Shown piece by piece: positions 1-11,700 of a stretch of 64,000 nt of DNA. The notes beneath the pieces are model-generated. The model was not told the origin of the DNA. It saw only the letters and a program-made list of their open reading frames with translations, and made no database searches. The position numbers and the translations under genes were made by a program. The stretch is from Trissonchulus latispiculum (Eukaryota > Nematoda > Enoplea > Enoplida > Ironidae), in NCBI GenBank assembly GCA_030248195.1, contig JASAND010000814.1, forward strand, positions 48,342-112,341. The letters run 5' to 3'. Position 1 is the stretch's first letter. Every line of letters begins with the position of its first letter.

Positions 1-32
1 CAATGAAGTCAAGATAAGATTTTGATAGGACA

Positions 33-771
33 CACTCTTAGAAATGTTCCTGTAGAAACTACAGGAGTCACTTTTGTAGATGATAAGTACAAAAGCTTTT
101 GTAGAAAATGCAGGTTGAGTCTTGTAATTTCTACAGGTCATCGTTGGTAGTGTTTACCGGACATACTTTGGTAGAATGGATTACAAGTTATACCAGTACT
201 AATGAAACCTGTAGTTTTCACTGGTTTACAGGTTTGCTCACAGGAAAGTACTCGATACGCTGATAACGCAAATTTTGTATATAAGGGCGACAGTGGTCAT
301 AATTTTTGAAGATTGAAATTTTTGAATTTTCTCAAATTTTCAGTCTTCCAACACCCAGTGAGTGATTTTTTGTAACGGCCGCTCCCTGCCGAAAATATTT
401 TGGGAGCGGCCGCCCCCCCCACACCTGCCCACTCCCTTCTGAAATAACAGGTCGCTCCAGTAAAATTTACAGGTTTTGTCTTGTAAAAAATACAGGTTTG
501 GTATCTGATATAGGATTATAAAAAAGTCGAACAAAACTACAGGTTTGTTTAGTATTTTCTGCAGGAAATTCCTGTAATAAAAACTACAGGTTTGCTTAGT
601 ATTTTCCACAGGAAACTCCTGTAATTTTTACTATTCCAGAGACCGGTAAAAAATACAAAAGTTACGTTTGTGGAAATACAGGAAGCTCCGCTAGTGACTG
701 ACCGCACAGGAGCACTTTTGTAGAGAACTACAAGAATTCCTGTAATTTCTACAGGAGTCTTTTTAAGAGTG
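33..771. mobile_element. Inverted-repeat element with TACAGG/CCTGTA arrays
   Basis: Both ends carry the same sequence in opposite orientation: CACTCTTAGAAA followed by CCTGTAGAAACTACAGG at the left, and its counterpart ending in TTTTTAAGAGTG at the right. The interior is packed with copies of TACAGG and its complement CCTGTA, giving many short nested hairpins. A GC-rich hairpin (GGCCGCTCCC at 377-386 pairing with GGGAGCGGCC at 402-411) sits in the left half and may be a separate small insertion. No convincing target duplication was found. A diverged piece of the same family recurs near 29885-30010. No transposase frame is visible, so this is a non-autonomous repeat. Confidence 0.6.
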
Positions 772-854
772 CAAGAATGATAATAATTGTAGTAATCCAC
801 CAATGCACCAAACAATTCTCTAATAATCCATAACTACTAAACTAATAAGGACAG

Positions 855-965
855 TAATCCATGGCGCTGTCAGCCAAGATTTCAGTAATCCATAGCGCTG
901 TGAGAGGAAGTAAGTAAAATCCACTACGCTGCACGACAAAAAGTCAGTAATCCAAGAAGCCGATA
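855..965. repeat. Short degenerate tandem of CAGTAATCCA-type units
   Basis: The motif CAGTAATCCATNGCGCTG occurs twice (near 860 and 890) and in weaker form near 918 and 945, spaced about 30-35 bp. A single similar motif is seen near 20150. It is short and degenerate and no function is implied. Confidence 0.5.
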
Positions 966-1001
966 CCGATCGAGTAGACCGCTAAGAATAGACCGGTTTG
1001 C

Positions 1002-1201
1002 CCCCAGTTTGTCAATACCCCAGTTTGTCAACTCCCCAGTTAGTCAACTCCAACTGTAATCCTTATAATTAAAGTTGCCCCCAGCTTTAAGTTCTGAACT
1101 GAAAAAAGAGTTCACTAACTGGGGACGAACTTAATTATAAGGATTACAGTTGGAGTTGACTAACAGGGGAGTTCATAAACTGCGGAATTGACAAACTGGG
1201 G
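1002..1201. mobile_element. Foldback MITE, about 200 bp
   Basis: The left end CCCCAGTTTGTCAAT is matched by its reverse complement at the right end, and pairing continues inward through the segment containing ACTGTAATCCTTATAATTAA (near 1053-1072) and its complement near 1132-1150. The remaining loop is about 60 bp. This is the structure of a miniature inverted-repeat element; its superfamily cannot be told. Confidence 0.65.
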
Positions 1202-1403
1202 ATAAGCGAATAAACCAGTTGAAAATCTTCAAATAATTCTTTAGTAATTCAAGTAATTCTTCAAAGCTAAATGAATCCAAAAACCGTCTCGCGAATGTTT
1301 CGTTGTGCCCCCTTTATGGCCCATATCAAGATAAAAGCCCCCAGAACCCCCATTAAAAAAGGTTCTCAAATTTTTTCATGCGTTTGTCTGTATCCAGGAC
1401 TTA

Positions 1404-1720
1404 GGTTTGTATGTGGCTACGTTGCGGATCCTTTCCTTTAACAGGCACTTCAGCAGACATTTTTTCACTTAGTGCCACACCCCAGTCGCTTTCGCTTGGA
1501 GGGGTAGTGCCAGGCCCAATTTTGTCTAACTGAGAGGGTGTGGGGCCTAGGTCTGGCACTGAATAATTGCTGCATGCAATTATCCGAGGCGTCATCAAGG
1601 ATACTGCCGGGACAGAAGTGTCCACGCTGCTTTCGCCGCATCGTGCGCACCCGTTGGCTCCATCCCGTAGGGGTTTCCCCCCAAAGGCGGCCAACTCCTT
1701 GCAAATCTCGGACAATACAA
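1404..1720 (-). repeat. Dispersed repeat with a conserved minus-strand reading frame
   Basis: A related, diverged copy lies at about 38395-38575. Both contain TAGTGCCACACCCCAGT, then GGCACTGAATAATTGC and a segment reading CCGAG(A/G)CGT. Translated on the minus strand the two copies keep similar peptides (for example ACSNYSVP against AICNYSVP, and ESDWGVALSEK against ESNWGVALREK) despite several indels. This copy also has GCARCGESS with a Cys-x2-Cys pair. The conserved frame suggests a decayed coding part of a mobile element. The family is not recognised. Confidence 0.45.
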
Positions 1721-1769
1721 TTAGTAATTATAGCCTGGGGGGATTCAGCAGACATGATATGTTTATAAT

Positions 1770-2455
1770 ATGTTTATAAGTATCTCAGTCATCAAATTTG
1801 TAGCATATAACCGGGGTGTACTGGGGGAGGGGGTCCTCCTGGCTTTTCTCATAAATTTAGACTGAAATTTGTGTGTATGCATGCTATATCCGCAATATGG
1901 GAAAAATCGAAAGCTGACGACAAGTAGAACAAGTTCGTCCCAGATCTAAGTCCAGGCAACGCACACACTTTTCGGTATACCCGGACTCCAGAACCCTTAG
2001 AACCCTTAAAATTAGACAGTAGAGGATCAAAATCTCTTGAAAATATTTCAGAACCCTCAAGAACCCCAAAAACCCACATCAAAAATGAACCTAAACATAG
2101 TTATAGATCAAATCTCTACAAAAAATTCAGAACCCCAGAACCCCAAGAACCCCCATGAAAATAAAAGCTCCAAGGAAAACAAGTGGTAGATCAGAACTCA
2201 TCAGAAAGTGACTTTTATCTTGGCATAGGCCCTATTTTTGGTTAATCGGCCAACCTTGCCTCCCTCCAACGTTATTTGGTCTAATCTTGTGGTTAATTGC
2301 AATCTTATTCATAACACACTCTGCCCTTGTGTTAACAGTATTGGTAAATAAAATAATAATCATAATTAATCACCATTAGCAAACCAATCAAAATAAACGA
2401 ATTCCTTCTTTCATTACGGAGACGGACAACAAAATTAAAGCATTTCCACTAGCGT
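1770..2455. other. Unassigned AT-rich stretch with degenerate CAGAACCC repeats
   Basis: No gene is supported. Two diverged ~100 bp units, each with GATCAAA(A)TCTCT followed by TTCAGAACCC, lie near 2025-2075 and 2105-2160, and a similar CCCCAGAACCCCCAT phrase occurs near 1338. The rest shows no structure that could be identified by eye. Confidence 0.4.
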
Positions 2456-2537
2456 ATACTTTAGCTCATGCTCAACTTGTCACAACAGAAGACCTCTTAC
2501 GAAAACCTTAATGCTTCATATTTTATTGAATATCATA
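2455..2537. repeat. Direct repeat bracketing the Ty3/gypsy remnant, copy 1
   Basis: The 40 bases at 2498-2537 recur at 4391-4430 with one mismatch, and weaker similarity (TATACTTTA...TCAT) extends upstream in both copies with a ~20 bp length difference. The pair brackets the retroelement remnant. They may be decayed LTR edges or a local duplication; the sequence alone does not decide. Confidence 0.4.
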
Positions 2538-2859
2538 CTCTACATTTTCTTCTTCTTAGGCCATTTCCGACCGAGAAATCCTTGGTCGGTACCAGGAAGA
2601 AAGACAAAAGGGGGACTTCGTCGCCGCAAGGGATAACGTGCTTCTTCGGAAGGGAGCACCAAGAAATCGGAGGTTTCGGTATTCGAAATCTTGTCATCTC
2701 GTTTGACTTCCGCGCCCGCATTTTACTCTAGTGTCGTTTCCACTTTTCCTTGCCGACACCGACTTCATTAGAAACCATGCCAAGCTTCTAGGTGACTATA
2801 CCTTTACTCATTTAGGTTCATCCTTCCGAAAAGATCTCACCCGTACTTGATCTCCAGCT

Positions 2860-4350
2860 TCAGAAGACCCAGTTGATCGTGCTGGCTCTTCTGCGGCGGA
2901 GCCTTCTGCACGACGTATGTAGTGGACCCAAATTCTTTCGTAAGGAGCGCCCGCGGAATAATTGACATGGAGATTTCTTAGTGGTGGAATAGGGAATAAT
3001 GCGATACTGTAGTAGAAAGGTAGAGGTTGAGGATATCAGGTCTTTGCTTTCCGAAAGTAGCTTTGTCAAAGATGTTTTGAAGGGTTCGACGAATTTTTCT
3101 GCTTGTCCGTTGCTCTGAGATGGTAGGGAGCTATGCGGATATGCAACATACAAACATTGCTTTGCATAAACCGATGAAACTCATGAGATATGAAAGTAGG
3201 CCCATTATCTGATACCAAAATTGCCGGATAATCCTGTTGAGCTAATAACCCCAGCAATTCTTTTATTGTGGGATTTGCTGCAATACTGGACATCATCTTT
3301 ACTTTTGGCCATTTGGAAAATGCGTCAATGACGATTAGCCACATTTTCCCCAAAACGGACCAGCGAAGTCAATATGAATTCGCTGAGGCTTCTCGGGTGG
3401 CACCTTGGATGCAAGACTCTAGGAGGATTATCTTGATTTGTCTGACAAGTTTGACAACGCTTCACTTTATCCTCTATATCTTTATCTAGCTGTGGCCACC
3501 AGTCTTCCAGGGATTATGACTCTTGAACTCCACAATAGCAGACCCTTTTCCAGAAATAATTCATATAATCAGTTCCAAATCATAATTTTTGTTTCAGTCA
3601 GTCCGCAAACAATCACAAACTTCTTTGAGCAAAGGATCCGCTTCAGTAGCATTACTCTTGGTAGCATTAATCAAATTTTCTTTATCCACTTGTACTGACT
3701 GCGATGTGTCGTCTAATAATTCCATTACTTCTTTTGATAGAGCACTTTCATCTTCTATTCGGCAAATTGGGAGTCTTAAAAGGAAGTCAGTTTTGCGCTG
3801 CACTAAAGTCGAACGGTGAATGATGTCGTACTGTAATCATAGCCCATGACTAACAGAGCCCAACGCTGGAGTCTGCTGGCTGTCATTTGTGGGATTCCTT
3901 CTTATAGGTAAAACAAGCTGACTAGGGGTTGTGATCATACATGTGCTTGGGGGGTTTGGGGGACTGTTCAACCCCCCCCCTAGACGTGGATCTCACCACC
4001 CCCCAGAGGGGTCCCTCACCCCCCAGAATCTACTGTTATCCTGTTTTTTGGGCAAGAGATCGGAAAAATCCGGTTTGCCGGCGACCTTCGGCCGCCGGCT
4101 TACCCCCCCCCCAGAATTTCTCCCTCCTGCACATGTCCGTGTGACTAGTTGAAATTTTCTTCCAGCCAAGTACTTGTGCAGCTTCCTGATTGCCCAAACA
4201 AAGGCTTCTGTCTCTACTTCTGTCTCTCTGTACTTGCGAATAATTCTTCTCTGCACTGTTTATGGTGCGGGAAAGGAAAATGATCGGTTTTTCTTCTTTG
4301 TTTCCCACCACTTGCGACAGAACTGCGCCGTTCACCACCCTCGTCGCCAA
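2860..4350 (-). pseudogene. Ty3/gypsy retrotransposon pol remnant (RNase H and integrase), frameshifted
   Basis: Read on the minus strand the order is RNase H then integrase, as in Ty3/gypsy pol. From 4350 downward come NSAEKNYSQV and YLAGRKFQLVT, typical of the retroelement RNase H domain; after an interruption the frame resumes at DHNPL and GIPQMTASRLQRWAL (about 3935-3790). Next come an integrase zinc-finger remnant with CQTCQ (about 3455), the first catalytic aspartate in HIDFAGPF (about 3370), the second in LVSDNGPTF (about 3200) and the SNGQAE glutamate region (about 3110). The frames are broken by stops and frameshifts and no gag, protease or complete reverse transcriptase is present, so it is inactive. 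A MITE at 3936-4139 splits the conserved T-D-H motif of RNase H. Confidence 0.9.
3936..4139. mobile_element. MITE of the CATACATGTGC family, inserted in the RNase H remnant
   Basis: The left end CATACATGTGCTTGGGG and right end CCTCCTGCACATGTCCG match the ends of other copies at 6080-6269, 19554-19695 and the split copy at 33898-42631. The interior shares phrases such as CAGAGGGGTCCCTCACCCC and GGCCGCCGG. The insertion interrupts the retroelement between its VT and DHNPL codons, so the MITE is the younger of the two. The flanking duplication is eroded (GTTGTGAT against a similar but not identical sequence). No ORF. Confidence 0.8.
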
Positions 4351-4390
4351 TAAAGTATTTTTAATAACTTATACTTTAAATCATATCTGG

Positions 4391-4430
4391 TACGAAAACC
4401 TTAATGCTTTATATTTTATTGAATATCATA
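4391..4430. repeat. Direct repeat bracketing the Ty3/gypsy remnant, copy 2
   Basis: Matches 2498-2537 at 39 of 40 positions. See copy 1 for interpretation. Confidence 0.45.
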
Positions 4431-4519
4431 TCCTATAAAAATAAATTTCGCTTGGGGATTTACGGAGAATTTACGGATTCGACATATACGCCCCGGAAAT
4501 CTCCGCATTGTGAAAAATT

Positions 4520-4990
4520 TCTTCAAAAGTGGTCGATACGGTACTCAAATCAAAGAGCTCGTCGAGCTGAACAACCGTTCTGCTTGCGCATTTATGACAG
4601 TTATGACCGAGAAACTGAAAATCCGGGAATTCACGAAAATCCGGATTTTGGACCAAAACCTTTTCAGTTTCCGAGTTTGCTCTAAAGTTGGTCATAATTC
4701 GGTAACGCTGATTTCGAAACTGAAATCGAAATTTCTCGAAAGTGGTCAATATGATATATGGTACTCAAATGAAAGATCTCGTCGAGCTGAGGAACTTAAA
4801 TTGTTCAGGGATTTTGTAAAAATGAGTCTAGTGAAAGTTACAACCGAAAAGTTGAAAATCCGTGAATTCACAAAAATTCAGAATTTGGGCGGACCACAAA
4901 ACACTTTGTCTCCAATTTTGATGAAAATGTGGCCATAGGCTAATTCGGCCACGCTGATTTCGAAGCTAGAATCGAAATTTCCGGACTTCG
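4520..4990. repeat. Degenerate direct repeat, period about 220 bp
   Basis: GTACTCAAAT followed by CTCGTCGAGCTGA occurs at 4541 and again at 4761, and CTGAAAATCCG(T/G)GAATTCAC with the following bases also recurs once per unit. A long plus-strand open frame across this stretch simply reflects the repeat; its translation repeats itself (KLKIREFTKI twice) and resembles no protein. The wording (GAATTC, CCGG, TTTCGAA) resembles the foldback inside 10431-11850. Confidence 0.5.
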
Positions 4991-4999
4991 TGATATGAC

Positions 5000-5394
5000 A
5001 CGGAAAATTGAGTTATCTTGTTTATAAGAAAAAAAATGCAGCGGCAACCCAGCCAGCCAGGTCAATTTGCTTATTTACATTTGATTTGGTATCCTACTAT
5101 TATTTTATTAAACTAATAAATAAATTACTCTGGATGAAGTAAACTGAAGCTTTAACACACAAAAGTAAATTTAATTTCATAAAAATTATATGCAGATGCG
5201 ACTGTACGCTGACTAGGCTTAAAAATAACAAATATGCAGTAATATAAGTTTACAAAATACTATTTACAGCGTGTGTGGAGATTGCTAAATTTTTCGAAGA
5301 ATTAAAATAAGCGCGGGAAACAGCCTGAAATGACATTCGATTGTAATTTAACTTTAAGGTGCAAATAATTTAATTCTTCGAAAAAGTAGACGAT
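5000..5394 (-). other. Probable 3' UTR of the MTG/ETO-like gene
   Basis: No ORF of note follows the stop codon at 5395-5397. An AATAAA polyadenylation hexamer on the minus strand lies at 5103-5108, about 290 bp downstream of the stop. Another element of the gene's 3' end cannot be recognised without transcript data. Confidence 0.4.
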
Positions 5395-5706
5395 TCAAAC
5401 ACTTTTTGTTGCAGTTCTATCTGGTATCTCATGCTTGGGACTTGATTTTTCAGACGGGCATGCTTTAGATTTCGTTTTCGGCGATTCTGCTTCTTGCTTG
5501 ACTGCAGTCCGCGGGTCAGACATCGTTTGGACCTCCAAGGGCCTGCCTTCAGGGGGCCCTTCTTCTGATGTGACCGGCATTTCTGCCATTCGGCAACTGG
5601 ATTGGTGACGTACCCAATCTTTATGCTGGCAAAATTGTCCACAGTAGCGGGCCATTTGACAGCCACTGCAGCGCTGAGTTGCTTTTCGTCCGCAATTCCA
5701 ACAATT
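5395..5706 (-). CDS. MTG/ETO-like gene, last exon (NHR4 MYND finger and C-terminus)
   Basis: After the acceptor ATATTTTTAG it opens with [16 protein letters not shown] and continues with [13 protein letters not shown], the MYND zinc finger that in this family binds PPLxP-type peptides of SMRT/NCoR. A 60-odd residue Lys/Glu/Pro-rich tail follows, ending at TGA (5395-5397). All zinc ligands are intact. Confidence 0.95.
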   Translation of the reverse strand, partial: NCWNCGRKATQRCSGCQMARYCGQFCQHKDWVRHQSSCRMAEMPVTSEEGPPEGRPLEVQTMSDPRTAVKQEAESPKTKSKACPSEKSSPKHEIPDRTATKSV

Positions 5707-8700
5707 CTAAAAATATCTTACACTATAATACGTAGGTTAACGGAAACAATAGGATGTCCAACTTAGCTGTTAGAGATGAGCACGGGCGGATTTTTTGGCC
5801 CGGCCCCAGCTCGCTCTAAAAGCCCGCTAACAAAAGTTTTCGGCCCGGCCCGGCCCGCCAAAAGACCAAAAGAAATTTTCAAAAATTTTACTACCAATAT
5901 TATTTCAAAGGCTTTAATGCAAGATGGAAACGCCAAATTATACTGCAAAATTTTAATTATATAACGTAATTAATATAATTATGACGTAATATAACCAGAC
6001 TGAGTAAATGTATAGTTAGCTTTAGTGATTTCACAACATTTCCTATAGTCGATCCGGCCCGTTTTGGCCCACTCCGCCCCAGACATGTGCAGGATGGGAA
6101 GTCTTGGAGGTGGGGTGCACCGACGGCCGGGGGCTTGTTTTGCAAAGTTTTTTGCCCAAAAAACCGGAAAAATCCGGATCCTGGGAGGTGAGGGACCCCT
6201 CTGGGGGTGAGGTCCAGGTCTGGTGGCGTGGGGTGAAAACCCCTTCACCCACCCCCAAGCACATGTATGCTCCGCCCCCACTCAAAAAATTCTCGACCCG
6301 GCGCGGCCCGGCCCGCTGACGAATAGAAGTCAGCCCGGCCGACGGGCCGAAATGCTCATCTCTATTAGCTGTAATTAAGCGTTTGTATAAAATACTGGAA
6401 ATTCATTATTTCAGTAAAAGTAATCGGTTCATCATTAGATTGCTATCGAAAGTACTTGTTCCTAACGAAAATTGACCAAATTGACTAATCGAGACAGAAT
6501 AGTGGCTAATATTTCGCAACAAAAACACAGAAGAAACACAGCTGCCAAGCTGTCGTTTTAATTTAACTAAGCAGTAGCGTGGTTGTCATTGCAACGTTAG
6601 TACAACTCTTAAAGGTACATTCATAGTCGCGAACGCGTAGAGGCGCGCGACGATGGGCATCGACGCACGTCGACGCCTTAAAGTGTAACTTCTGTTTTAA
6701 CCGTTCAAAATTAATTGTAACATATTCCTGCTCACGAACTTATGCAGACGCCTACATACGGGTGTCGGGCGTCAGTTGCGACAGAAACTATGAATGCAGC
6801 ATAATATGCCTAGAAATTTTATCAAGAGTTCTTGTTAAATTTCATCAATACGAGAGCGAATCAAATTACATAGGGAATTCAAAATCCAAATATTATAGCA
6901 ACAAGTTAGGTTCAAGTTTAGGTTAGGTTAGGTTAGGTTAAGGTTTAGATTAGGTTAAAGGTAAGGTCAGAGGTTAGGTTAAAATATTCATTTTAGAAAC
7001 GTTAAAATCACCTCAATTTTGTCTTCCTGCACAAAGAATAAACGTTGCACTTCTTCCAAAGCTCGTTCCATCTGCAATCTTTCCGTATTGATCACTTGAA
7101 ATGCTTTTTCTTCAGCGGCAGTCACTGCTTTTTGAAGATCCAACATAGATTGACGTTTCACACTTTGCACTGTTTCCTCTAAAACAGACAATATAATTCA
7201 CAAAATGTTGAAATTCGGACATAAAAACTCATAAAAAATAAAATAACTATATATTGAGACGGTTAGAACTGCGACAACTAAAATGTTTGTCGTAACCATC
7301 GCACCTACAATAGTGTTTGAAGCCGCCCGGCCTAAGCCGGCCAGCGGCCGACGACTTTTGCTTGCCAGCCGGCCGCTGGCTGGGATACAAATCACCAATC
7401 AGAAATTTACAAACTAGAGCAACTAAGCTTAAAATAAACTACAAATCTAGTTTTGCTAATTTTTTATGCTATTGTATTTTGATAACATCCGAAAATAAAT
7501 ATCTTAGCAGTTATAATAACTGCACTGCAAACTGCTCTACTGCCGCTTAGATGCTAAGATGGAAAGATCGTAGAGATTAGAGTTCTTGGCCGGCCGGTGT
7601 CAAACCTGCTGGCCTGCGCCCCACCACCAGCCCAGAGTGGGGCCTAACTGGCCTGCCAGCCAGGCAGCCGGTCTTTTGAACCAGGACAATATGTGATATT
7701 ATCTGTTATACGTTACTAGGAGTTGTTGCAGCGCGCCCACCAGCTGGTTTGCATCAACCGGCCGGCCGGCCGGGTCGAAAAACCGGCCGGGCAACAACAC
7801 TAGTAGAGATGTGTTGATGATAACGACTTGTCCAGATCATGACGACTCTTTGGTGGTGTACGCAGTTGCCAGAGATGGAACCCCAAATGCGAAAAAAGGT
7901 GTAGGTGAAGGTGAAGCTGGCAAAGTCCTGTTGTATAAAGCAAAAAAACCCACGCCAAATTGACAAATTTGTTCTATCCTTATTTTCGGGCCGTCAAGAA
8001 AAGTTCGAAGTCAATGTTCTGTGTGCTACAGTCGAATTTCGCAGGAGACTGACCGCCCGCCACCCAGCCAGAAAAAGCAATATGGACGTGAAAACATATT
8101 GTGCCGACTGCCCATATCCGCCTAGTTCATGTTTGGACTGTTTCAACAGCCGGCATGGGGATAATAACTAGCTGATGAACGAGCCAACAAAGATTATGAG
8201 AGTCAAATTAGGTTGCTTCAATTACGCATATTGAATAACTTTAACATCTCTTCCCATATATGTTGTCACCACCGGTGGGTGACATGCGTACAACAGGAAC
8301 CTGTTGTCACCCACCGGTGGGTGACAATGCCGCGAACGTGTTAAATAGTTAAATAGTTTTACGCCTCTCGTTTTTTGAACTACCCTATTCATGAAAAGGG
8401 ATTTTAGAAATGTTGGAAAATTTGCACCAATAATTTCAACAAAAATTTTCAATTTCAGCGTTTACAGTAGGAATTTATTTTAAATGTCAATGCTAGGTAG
8501 CCTGCTGATAATTTTTTGAAACGCATCACATATATTCTTTTGGAACTATTCTGCTCTGCTCTGACTTGTTATTTTTTCTCCCGCAGCTTTCCCCGGGTGT
8601 ACCCTCCCTGCCCTGCCCAATCATAACAGGTTATGTACTTATACAGCCGCGAACCCAACTGATAGATATGAACTTAGCTAATTTCAATCAATAATATATT

Positions 8701-11700
8701 ACATTATTTTTGCCGTTGTCTTCCATTCACATTTCATATAGGTATACCTTTATATAACTTTCTTCACAATGGTTAATCTTGAAATTTAAAAATCTTTAAC
8801 ACAATTTTCCTACCCAACCGGATAGCGGTCGCTTGTAAGAGTCTCAGAAACGGTAACAAATGTTGTAAGCATCCCAGGGCAGTGGAGGCTAATGAGACTA
8901 ATTTTGTCCAAGTCTTCCAACAGTTCAGCTGGCAGATGGATAACAATTAGAAGAAACATTCATGTTGAAAGGCTGCCGTGGACTCGATGGAAATTAAAAA
9001 TTTAGTAGAAGTAGGTATGAACCTTCTGGCCCTAACTGCTCATCTAGTGACCAACTGTTATCACCAGATGGACTTCGAACAAAACCAGTTCTAATTCTTC
9101 ACCCCCAATTTCCCAAACTAACCATCTGGAACTCCAACTATATTTTATCAGAGAAAAAACAAATTCGAGGAAAACTGGTGACGACAAACTGATCTTTTGA
9201 TAAAAATATTCATGTAAGCTGACGAATGCCAACTGTCACAAAATACGTACAAGGAATTAAAATGCAGCATGAAACAAAAAGGAACCTACAGAATCAGCAA
9301 ACCGGATTTTTTGAAGTTTCGCCACATTCTACTAATTTTGAAGTTTAAACATTTTGTGTAGTTTGATGCTTGTAGTTAGTTGAATAAGATTAGTTTAATG
9401 GTTTCAACAATTGTTAATAATATGTTTCAGCAAACAGTAATGTACTGAAGAAATGAAACCGGTTTATCCAAAAAATCATTATACCTGCTCGCCTCTTGAC
9501 CTCCTCCATTTTTTCACAGTTTTCCTCTTTCCTCAACTGACCATTCCAAAGTTGTGACAGTCGAGCGCGATGCTGAAAGAGGACCAGAGAGTATCGAATC
9601 TGATCCATGGTTGTAAACAAGGAATTGAACATCTGAAAATAAAAAATGATTTCCCATAGTACACATGTTCAGCTGCGTAGTTTAATTAGAAATGCATGAC
9701 TCTATAATAGGCATAGGCTAATCAAAACAAAATACAAAGATATATTGTGAAAAAGATAAAGTGTAACGACTTAAGAATTTTCATGGAATTTCTCGTTACT
9801 TAGTCTTGTTACAACGCTGGTTCATATCTTTGATTTACTTGGTGGCTGTATTACCAACACTATCTGGAAAGCTGCATTGCCAATCAAATTTAATGTATTT
9901 TCTGAAAAGTTTCAGCCATACCGTTTCAATATTCCTCCATTCCTTAGAGCAGACATCCCAGTCTCCGTTCAACTGCAATTGTCCATCGTGACCATTAGAA
10001 TTGAGATATCTGACAATATCAACAGGGAGAGTGTCCAATGACTCTCGTGAACTTCCAGAAATACCAGAGCTTGTTGGTCTTGGTGGAGATCGAACCAGTG
10101 GTCTGCGGCCCAACGGTTCAGAAGCCAGAAATGGTCTCTGCTTTGCAGGAGAAACGTAGCCGTTGATGGGACAACTGAAATAAATGAAATTGTTGACATC
10201 AAAAATTAAGAAGGTTTAATTGTAAGATTATAAGATAGAGATTTGTAAGGTGTGCGCCTAACGGAGTATTTCCGTCACTAATTATTGTTGAAAATTTCCC
10301 TTCCCTATTTGCCATCTTATTTGTTTGCAAAGCTTATTCGACAGATGACAAACTGAAAGCACAAGTTCTTCCAGGATACATTTTCATATAAAATTTTGGC
10401 CATACATTTATATGTAGGATTGTACCTTATATGTCACCGTTATTTTTGGAAAATCGGCTTTTCGCGAAAAGCCGCATCATTGTGGCTTTTTATCGATTTT
10501 AAAAAACTCTTTAGCTTCTTCCAGGCTCTGCCTCCAGACCCCAACCCCCTCCCCGTTGCGACTGCGATTTTCTTTGTTTTAGGACGATTCTATAGCGTTT
10601 ATGCCTTCCAACACCCATACAAGCTATGTAGTATCTATTTGCTTTCATCGCTAGAACTACACTAACTATGACCAAAAAATGTGTGTACAAACTTCTACCG
10701 TTTATAGCACATTAACCTTTGGAGTAAACCCCAACAAAATATATATTTTTAGAATCCTCATTTCGAAAATCCGGAAAATCCGGAATTCCTGGTTTCACTA
10801 ACGGAAAATCTAAAATGTTTAGTTTTTTGCCCAATTTTTATAAAATTTTTTAAAATTTGTTTGCAGAATCGAATACAGCTGGTCCCGCTGCATATTTTTG
10901 GTCCTAGAAATTTTCCACGAAAATGCACCCAATTTCCGGAATTCCGGGTATTCAAAATTTCCTATTTTAAAAATTTTCTCCAATGCCCCACAATATGAAT
11001 ATAATTCGAAAGCTGTTGATGAGCTGAACAAATCTTTTAATAGAACCAATGTTTGAAAATGCAGCCCATTCCCGAAATTCACGAATTCCGTGTTTCACTC
11101 TAGCTTGGAAGGTATTAGCGAATTCCGAGAATTGGGCTCATATCCGCGAGTTGGTTCTATTACAAGATTTGTTCAGCTCATCAAGAGCTTTCGAATGATA
11201 CCCGTCTTGTGGGGTATTAGAGAAAATTTTTAAAATTGGAAATTCCGGAAATTGGGTGCATTTTCGTGAAAAATTTCTGGGAGCAACAATATGCAGCGGG
11301 AACAGCTCTATTCGATCGTGAAAAAAATTTTGATTTCATTAAAAATTGGGCGAAAAACTAATTTTAAATTTTTCGAGAATGAAACTAGGAATTCCGGATT
11401 TTTTCGGATTTTCAAAATCTCGGGTCCCTGAGGATTCTCAAAATATATATTTTGTTGGGGTTTACTCCAAAGGTTAATCTGCTATAAACAGTCGAAGTTT
11501 GTACACACTTACGAATATGCTGTATATCGTAAAACAGTTCTAAACATACTAAAATCACGAAAAACCATTTTTTATAAAAATAACATTTTCTTAGAAAAAC
11601 ATACTTTTTCTTAAAAATACACACTGAAAAGCACATTTCCGATTTCGAAAAAACCTAGGCTGAGCCTTTCACAAATGCCTGAAATACGTACGGCTTTTCG

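Noticed and set aside
4510..4938. 142-codon plus-strand frame as a gene
   Set aside because: It runs over a ~220-bp direct repeat and translates to a self-repeating peptide with no recognisable family.
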